Of a stretch of 8,742 nt of DNA, positions 1 to 3,885 are shown one piece after another (position 1 is the first letter of the stretch; each line of letters opens with the position of its first letter). A program made the translations under genes and the position numbers. This stretch comes from Candidatus Babeliales bacterium. Lineage in GTDB: Bacteria > Babelota > Babeliae > Babelales > CAIQNR01. Below the pieces are notes generated by a model that was given only the letters and a program-made list of their open reading frames with translations, was not told the origin of the DNA and did not search any database. The DNA lies in contig JAIPGS010000034.1 of the NCBI GenBank assembly GCA_021735725.1, positions 1 through 8,742 of the forward strand, written 5' to 3'.

Positions 1-12
1 AAATTTCAAAAT

Positions 13-41
13 TTTACTCCAAGCCACTTCATTGATATACT
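13..41 (+). promoter_or_regulatory. Candidate sigma70-like promoter upstream of the inverted repeat
   Basis: TTTACT (13-18) and TATACT (36-41) are separated by 17 nt, giving 4/6 and 5/6 matches to the -35 and -10 consensus. The predicted transcription start would be near 48, immediately before the inverted repeat at 50-97. In DNA this AT-rich such matches arise often by chance, so the call is tentative. Confidence 0.25.
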
Positions 42-49
42 CTTTTTTC

Positions 50-97
50 ATGATATCACCGATTATTGAGGTTGAATGCTTTTTTCGGTGATATCAT
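50..97. repeat. Perfect 13-bp inverted repeat with 22-nt spacer
   Basis: ATGATATCACCGA (50-62) is the exact reverse complement of TCGGTGATATCAT (85-97). Each arm contains the 8-bp palindrome TGATATCA (51-58 and 89-96), so the unit is a pair of palindromes in inverted order. It could be a two-site operator overlapping the candidate start point near 48, or an RNA hairpin. A T-run precedes the 3' arm rather than following it, which is not the layout of an intrinsic terminator. Confidence 0.6.
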
Positions 98-143
98 ACC
101 CTAAATTTTCATAAATTCAAAAACTCAACAGAACCTAATTACA

Positions 144-356
144 TTGCTAAATCATACTATTCTTGAAAATAAGAAAACAGTTAATAATCTTGAAGCTAAA
201 CACAAGGAATCTCTTAATGCGTTGCAGGCAAAATTAAATGAAAAAGATGCATTTTGTAACAGAGTTGCGTCTTTGGCATTTTTGGGTGGATTTTTAGCTA
301 GTTTTATTTTGCCCCGGTCATGTGATTGTGTTAACCAAGAATCTACGGAACTTTAA
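144..356 (+). CDS. Hypothetical small coiled-coil, single-membrane-segment protein
   Basis: This 70-codon frame opens at a TTG and ends in TAA. It is not a family I recognise. Residues about 8-37 are charged and heptad-like (Glu, Lys, Asn, Leu), suggesting a short coiled coil. Residues 41-57 (VASLAFLGGFLASFILP) are a clear hydrophobic membrane-spanning stretch, followed by a Cys-containing tail (SCDC). The start is uncertain: no ATG occurs in frame, and no Shine-Dalgarno sequence precedes the TTG. The frame is open back only to the TAA at 102-104. A hairpin resembling a terminator begins 27 nt after the stop, which favours a real transcript. Alternatively it is a decayed remnant of a longer gene. 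The amphipathic-plus-membrane pattern is more than random sequence usually gives, but the evidence is modest. Confidence 0.4.
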   Translation: MLNHTILENKKTVNNLEAKHKESLNALQAKLNEKDAFCNRVASLAFLGGFLASFILPRSCDCVNQESTEL

Positions 357-382
357 AAAAATAGTTTTCATTAATTTATAAA

Positions 383-448
383 AATAAGCTTAAATAAAGA
401 GAGGTAGCATATTTATTATGCGCCTCTCTTTATTTAAGAGAGCTTATT
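383..448. terminator. Long AT-rich hairpin, probable terminator upstream of the 559-963 gene
   Basis: TAAATAAAGAGAGG (391-404) pairs perfectly over 14 bp with 423-436. The outer arms AATAAGCT (383-390) and AGCTTATT (441-448) also pair, across a four-base bulge (437-440), and GCAT/ATGC (407-410/418-421) closes the tip. The stem ends in T-rich sequence in both directions, as in the hairpin at 3792-3837. It lies just upstream of the promoter at 458-486, so it probably stops transcription entering from the left. No classical U-tract follows the outer stem directly; the nearest T5 is at 456-460. Confidence 0.6.
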
Positions 449-457
449 GGAGGCCTT

Positions 458-486
458 TTTACAGGGGGAGGCAATGATGGTATACT
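458..486 (+). promoter_or_regulatory. Sigma70-like promoter for the 559-963 gene
   Basis: TTTACA (458-463) and TATACT (481-486) are each 5/6 matches to the -35 and -10 boxes and are exactly 17 nt apart. The start point would be near 493, giving a leader of about 65 nt before the ATG at 559. The leader could form a small hairpin (490-496 with 507-513, one G-T pair), whose loop holds GAGG. Confidence 0.55.
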
Positions 487-558
487 TAAAGGAGTAAAGA
501 GGTAAATACTCTTAATGGAGCTTAAAAATATATGAATTTTATTATAAAGGATGTTATT

Positions 559-963
559 ATGAAAAAAATAATACTTTTATCTTTTGTTTTTGTTTCGGGA
601 CTTTTTGCTGCACCGGACTATCGTGCTCTCAAGGGGAACTCTGAATTTTTAGATAATTATTCCGAAGAAGCTGACGTTTTTATTGGGAATGCTTCTGGGT
701 ATAATAATACTGGTATTAAAGTAGGTGAACTTCGTCATAAATTAGATGAAAAGAGTACCCATCATCATTATCATGGCCATTCAGGATGGTCATTGGTAGC
801 TGCTGGATCAGGAGGAATGGTACTTGGGATTGCAGCAACGGTAGGAATTACTTATATTGCATGTCACTATGGATATGAACGTATTCTTAAACCAGATGTT
901 TCTAAATTTTTAACAATGGTTGAAAAATTTGGATCTGTATTGGCTACAATTACCAAAAAATAA
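559..963 (+). CDS. Hypothetical exported protein with His-rich patch and membrane segment
   Basis: I do not recognise a family. The frame is open from an ATG at 532, but I start at 559: AAAGGA (546-551) sits 7 nt before it, and the protein then begins with a textbook Sec signal peptide (MKKIILLSFVFVSGLFA, likely cut after Ala17). The 134-residue product has a polar region to about residue 67, then a His-rich patch (HHHYHGH, residues 68-74). A Gly/Ala-rich hydrophobic stretch (about 77-102) with small-residue spacing typical of packed membrane helices follows. The tail of about 32 residues is Lys-rich and amphipathic. If the signal is cleaved, the His patch would face the periplasm at the membrane surface, with the tail in the cytoplasm. 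It has its own promoter (458-486) and lies 98 nt upstream of sufC. Metal binding by the His patch is only a guess. Confidence is high that the gene is real, low for any function. Confidence 0.8.
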   Translation: MKKIILLSFVFVSGLFAAPDYRALKGNSEFLDNYSEEADVFIGNASGYNNTGIKVGELRHKLDEKSTHHHYHGHSGWSLVAAGSGGMVLGIAATVGITYIACHYGYERILKPDVSKFLTMVEKFGSVLATITKK

Positions 964-989
964 AGAAAAAAGTTCTCTTTAAAGCTTTC

Positions 990-1018
990 TGGCCAAAACT
1001 ACTCAATTGCTTTATAAT
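990..1018 (+). promoter_or_regulatory. Sigma70-like promoter for the suf operon
   Basis: A perfect TATAAT (1013-1018) lies 17 nt downstream of TGGCCA (990-995), a 4/6 match to the -35 box. The start point would be near 1025, giving a leader of about 37 nt to the sufC ATG at 1062. The 8-bp palindrome AAAGCTTT flanks the promoter on both sides (981-988 and 1024-1031); this could be an operator pair but may be chance. No convincing terminator separates this promoter from the preceding gene, so some readthrough is possible. Confidence 0.55.
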
Positions 1019-1061
1019 GATATAAAGCTTTGTGTCGATATATCCATATGATAGGCTAGGT

Positions 1062-1793
1062 ATGTTTTATCTTAAAAACTTTTCTGTTTCAGTAGAAAAT
1101 AAACAGGTTGTTTCAGATCTTTTTTTAAGGATACAGTCAGGAACAATTCATGTTTGTATGGGGCCCAATGGTTCTGGTAAAAGTTCTTTAGCTTTAGCTA
1201 TTGCAGGGCATCCTTTTTATAAAATACAATCAGGGACTGTTATTTTTGATGAAAAAGATATCACATCTTTGTCTGCTGATAAACGGGCAAAAGCCGGCAT
1301 TTTTTTAAGTCAGCAATATCCTCAATCTCTTCCAGGAGTAACTGTTTATTCATTATTAACAGAAAGTTATCGGGCGCTTCATCCTCAGGCTGATCAAGCG
1401 GATCTTCCCAAAAAAATAGCTGCCGCACGGTCTTTATTAAAATTAGATGAATCTTTTTTATGGCGAAATACCAATGAAGGATTTTCTGGAGGAGAAAAAA
1501 AGCGATGTGAAATGTTGCAATTATTAGTGCTGCAACCACGCATAGCTTTTTTGGATGAAATTGATTCAGGATTAGATGTAGATGCTTTAAAGTGTGTGGG
1601 GAAGGCGTTATCTTGGTTTATGAAAGTAAATCCACACTCTTCTCTTTTTATTATTACTCATTATCAAACTATTTTAGATTTTCTAGAACCTGATGTTGTA
1701 CATGTTATGAATAAGGGAAAACTGGTGCTTTCTGGTGAAGCACTCTTAATTAAAAAAATTCAGGAGTCTGGTTATGACCAGTTTGCAAAGTAG
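1062..1793 (+). CDS. sufC: SufC, ABC-type ATPase of the SUF Fe-S cluster assembly scaffold
   Basis: SufC is the soluble ATPase that binds SufB and SufD and drives the conformational change needed for Fe-S cluster assembly in the cytoplasm. All ABC ATPase motifs are present in the 243-residue product: Walker A GPNGSGKS (34-41), Q-loop in FLSQQYP (81-87), signature FSGGEKKR (141-148), Walker B IAFLDEIDSGLD (161-172, including the D-loop) and the switch His200. The signature region and the EIDSGLD Walker B/D-loop are typical of SufC rather than of transporter ATPases, and no membrane partner is nearby. The usual SufC length is about 250 residues. The frame is also open from a GTG at 1032, but the ATG at 1062 gives the family-typical N-terminus and has ATAGG 6 nt upstream. 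It is the first gene of sufC-sufB-sufD and its end overlaps sufB by 20 nt. It appears intact. Confidence 0.96.
   Translation: MFYLKNFSVSVENKQVVSDLFLRIQSGTIHVCMGPNGSGKSSLALAIAGHPFYKIQSGTVIFDEKDITSLSADKRAKAGIFLSQQYPQSLPGVTVYSLLTESYRALHPQADQADLPKKIAAARSLLKLDESFLWRNTNEGFSGGEKKRCEMLQLLVLQPRIAFLDEIDSGLDVDALKCVGKALSWFMKVNPHSSLFIITHYQTILDFLEPDVVHVMNKGKLVLSGEALLIKKIQESGYDQFAK
1762..1766 (+). promoter_or_regulatory. Ribosome binding site of sufB inside sufC
   Basis: AGGAG, 7 nt before the sufB ATG at 1774, lies within the last codons of sufC. It supports the ATG at 1774 as the sufB start and indicates translational coupling of the two genes. Confidence 0.75.
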
Positions 1794-3132
1794 TGCAAAA
1801 AAAATAACTCCGCAAAAAGGTTTAAATATTCAAGTGGTAAAAGATCTTTCACATGAAAAAGGTGAACCTCAATGGATGCTTGATTTTCGTTTGAAAGCGC
1901 TCGAAATATTTGAAAAAAAACCGATGCAAACATGGGGCCCTGATCTTTCCGATTTAAATATTCAAGACATTTATTATTATATAAAATCACTGGATACACA
2001 ACGTTCATGGTCTGATGTTCCAGATAGGGTAAAAGAAACTTTTGCCGCACTTGGCATTATTGAAGCTGAACAACATATTTTGGCAGGAGTTGGGGCACAA
2101 TATGAATCAGAAATGATTTATAAAAATTTACATCAAGAATGGAAAGATAAAGGTGTTATTTTTTCTGATATAGAAACAGCGCTGAAAGAGCATCCTGATC
2201 TGGTCAAAAAATATTTTGCGACAGTTATTCCTGCTCATGATAATAAATTTGCGGCATTAAATTCTGCTGTGTGGAGTGGTGGAAGTTTTTTATATGTACC
2301 AAAAGATGTTCATATTGATATGCCAATTCAGGCATATTTCAGAATTGATCAACCACAAATGGGTCAATTTGAAAGAACATTAATTATTGCTGAACCAGGA
2401 AGTTCAGTTCATTATGTTGAAGGATGCAGCGCTCCTGTGTATCGATCAAATTCACTTCATAGTGCTGTGGTAGAAATTATTGCATTAGAAGGTTCAAAGG
2501 TGCGTTACACCACTATTCAAAATTGGTCTTCTAATGTTTACAATTTGGTAACAAAACGTGCAGTTGCGTATAAAGATGCAACAGTTGAATGGGTTGACGG
2601 AAACTTTGGAAGTAGAGTTACCATGAAATATCCATGTATCATCCTAAAAGAGCCTGGGGCAAAAGGAAATATTATTTCTATAGCTGTAGCAGGAAAAGGG
2701 CAAATTCAAGATTCTGGGGCAAAAATTATTCATATGGCTCCGCGCACTAGCTCAAATGTTATTGCAAAATCGATTAGTAAATCTGGTGGACGTTCAAATT
2801 ATCGGGGGCTTTTAAAAGTTGTTAAAGGTGCGCACGGAGTTAAGGCACGTGTGCAATGTGATGCATTACTTCTTGATTCTGCTTCTCGTTCTGATACGTA
2901 TCCAACAGTGTACGTGAATGAACAGATGGTTGATGTGGGGCATGAAGCTTCTGTAAGTAAAATAAGTGATGAACAGCTTTTTTATTTAATGAGTCGTGGT
3001 TTTTCTGCACAAGAAGCAAGTGCAATGATTGTAAATGGGTTTATTGATGTGTTTGTTAAAGAACTTCCTATGGAATATGCGGTAGAAATTAACCGATTAA
3101 TTCAGCATGAAATGGAAGGTTCAATTGGTTAA
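1774..3132 (+). CDS. sufB: SufB, Fe-S cluster assembly scaffold subunit
   Basis: SufB is the scaffold subunit on which the nascent Fe-S cluster is built, in complex with SufC and SufD. The 452-residue product is slightly shorter than the common 465-495. It has an N-terminal helical region (to about 150), a right-handed beta-helix core (about 165-370) and a C-terminal helical SufC-binding domain. Family hallmarks are EGCSAP (216-221), QNW (249-251), MKYP (284-287), QDSGAK (312-317), SRSDTYP (371-377), GHEASVSKI (389-397), DEQLFYLMSRG (399-409) and LPMEYAVEINRLI (431-443). Cys362 lies 28 residues before His390, which by recalled alignment corresponds to E. coli Cys405 and His433; Cys218 probably matches Cys254. 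The loop after QNW (251-255) lacks about nine residues present in many SufBs. The ATG at 1774 follows AGGAG. It overlaps sufC by 20 nt and the next gene by 8-26 nt. Confidence 0.97.
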   Translation: MTSLQSSAKKITPQKGLNIQVVKDLSHEKGEPQWMLDFRLKALEIFEKKPMQTWGPDLSDLNIQDIYYYIKSLDTQRSWSDVPDRVKETFAALGIIEAEQHILAGVGAQYESEMIYKNLHQEWKDKGVIFSDIETALKEHPDLVKKYFATVIPAHDNKFAALNSAVWSGGSFLYVPKDVHIDMPIQAYFRIDQPQMGQFERTLIIAEPGSSVHYVEGCSAPVYRSNSLHSAVVEIIALEGSKVRYTTIQNWSSNVYNLVTKRAVAYKDATVEWVDGNFGSRVTMKYPCIILKEPGAKGNIISIAVAGKGQIQDSGAKIIHMAPRTSSNVIAKSISKSGGRSNYRGLLKVVKGAHGVKARVQCDALLLDSASRSDTYPTVYVNEQMVDVGHEASVSKISDEQLFYLMSRGFSAQEASAMIVNGFIDVFVKELPMEYAVEINRLIQHEMEGSIG

Positions 3133-3715
3133 AGAAATTGTTATAAAAAAAAATGAACAGCTTACTTTGCATCTTAAAGCTGATGATTCTTTTACAGAAC
3201 TTCATATTTATATCGAAGAAAATGCACATCTGATTCAAACATTATTATTTACCGGTCAACAAAAATATACTTTTATTCAAAAAATATATTTGCAAGGGCG
3301 TGGAGCAACAGCAAAAGTTCAAGGTGCTGTAATTGCAGGAGAATCTGAACAATACACTATTAGTACAGAACAAATTCATACAGCTCCAGACACGCAGAGT
3401 GAAGTTCATTTTTATGGAATTATTGGTAAAGATGCATCATGTTCATATAATGGTTTAATAACACTTAAAGAAGGTTCTTTACGTGCTGTTGCGGATCAAC
3501 AAAATAAAGTGCTTTTATTGCATGAGACAGCAAAAGCATTTTCGGTTCCAAGTATTCAAGCTTTGCATGATGATGTTTCATGTGGCCATGGAGCAGCAAT
3601 TTCTTATCTGGATAAAGAACATCTTTTTTTTCTTATGGGGCGTGGAATTTCTGAAAAACAAGCCGAGAAAATTTTAATAAAAGGTTTTTTACCTTCATTT
3701 GCTTCAGATATTTAA
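3107..3715 (+). CDS. sufD: Compact SufD-like Fe-S assembly subunit
   Basis: SufD pairs with SufB through its beta-helix and C-terminal domain and with SufC to form the SufBC2D scaffold; it is linked to iron supply. This protein is only about 200 residues, roughly half the usual 400-440. It keeps beta-helix-like sequence (about 10-155) and the C-terminal signature VSCGHGAAISYLD (157-169), followed by a helix with LFFLMGRGISEKQAEKIL (173-190). His161 corresponds to the catalytic interface His360 of E. coli SufD. The N-terminal helical domain is absent, and since sufB runs directly into the gene there is no room for it. The start is ambiguous. The ATG at 3107 has no Shine-Dalgarno. A TTG at 3125 is preceded by GGAAGG (3114-3119, 5 nt spacing), would overlap the sufB stop by 8 nt and gives 196 residues; I consider that start at least as likely. 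It is the last gene of the operon. A degraded sufB paralogue is a less likely reading. Confidence 0.88.
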   Translation: MKWKVQLVKEIVIKKNEQLTLHLKADDSFTELHIYIEENAHLIQTLLFTGQQKYTFIQKIYLQGRGATAKVQGAVIAGESEQYTISTEQIHTAPDTQSEVHFYGIIGKDASCSYNGLITLKEGSLRAVADQQNKVLLLHETAKAFSVPSIQALHDDVSCGHGAAISYLDKEHLFFLMGRGISEKQAEKILIKGFLPSFASDI

Positions 3716-3791
3716 TATTTTAGAATCTCTTTTTAGTACAATTTTTTGACTATTAAATTGATATTTTTTAAAAATAGATAGATTATAATTC

Positions 3792-3837
3792 ATAAAAACA
3801 AGAGAGAATTTTATAAAAAGTTCTCTCTTGTTTTTAT
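3792..3837. terminator. Strong bidirectional terminator between convergent transcription units
   Basis: ATAAAAACAAGAGAGAA (3792-3808) pairs perfectly over 17 bp with 3821-3837. A further four pairs (TTTT/AAAG, one G-T) close on an ATAA tetraloop (3813-3816). The stem ends in T5 on the plus strand and, by symmetry, on the minus strand too. It lies 76 nt after the sufD stop and 48 nt after the stop of the minus-strand 870-residue gene, so it can terminate both. Confidence 0.88.
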
Positions 3838-3885
3838 AATGGTAGTTACTTAAAGTATCAGATTATATACCCACTATTTTTTATT

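Noticed and set aside
474..497. Seven-codon mini-ORF (MMVYLKE) after a strong purine-rich GGGGGAGG, a possible leader peptide
   Set aside because: It falls between the -35 and -10 boxes of the promoter at 458-486 and just past them, so it would start upstream of the predicted transcript.
515..535. Six-codon ORF (MELKNI) just before the 559 start
   Set aside because: The purine-rich site is about 11 nt away, the peptide is very short and overlaps the other frame; nothing supports translation.
532..558. Nine-codon N-terminal extension of the 559-963 gene from the ATG at 532
   Set aside because: There is no ribosome site before 532, whereas the ATG at 559 has AAAGGA and makes a standard signal peptide start exactly at MKK.
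961..981. Possible terminator TAAAGA...TCTTTA after the 559-963 gene
   Set aside because: It has only six A-T-rich pairs, a mismatch and no following T-run; too weak to call.
1032..1061. Ten-codon GTG-start extension of SufC
   Set aside because: SufC family proteins begin at the position of the ATG at 1062, and the GTG lies only a few bases from the predicted transcription start with no ribosome site.
1261..2050. Minus-strand ORFs opposite sufC and the start of sufB
   Set aside because: They lie wholly antisense to highly conserved genes, have no ribosome sites and show no protein-like motifs.
3483..3677. Second plus-strand frame inside sufD
   Set aside because: It is a +1-frame shadow of sufD; the sufD frame carries the conserved His motif and C-terminal signature.
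3107..3715. sufD as a pseudogene or frameshifted remnant
   Set aside because: The frame has no interruption, the C-terminal catalytic motif is intact, and the overlap with sufB leaves no lost N-terminal segment between the genes.
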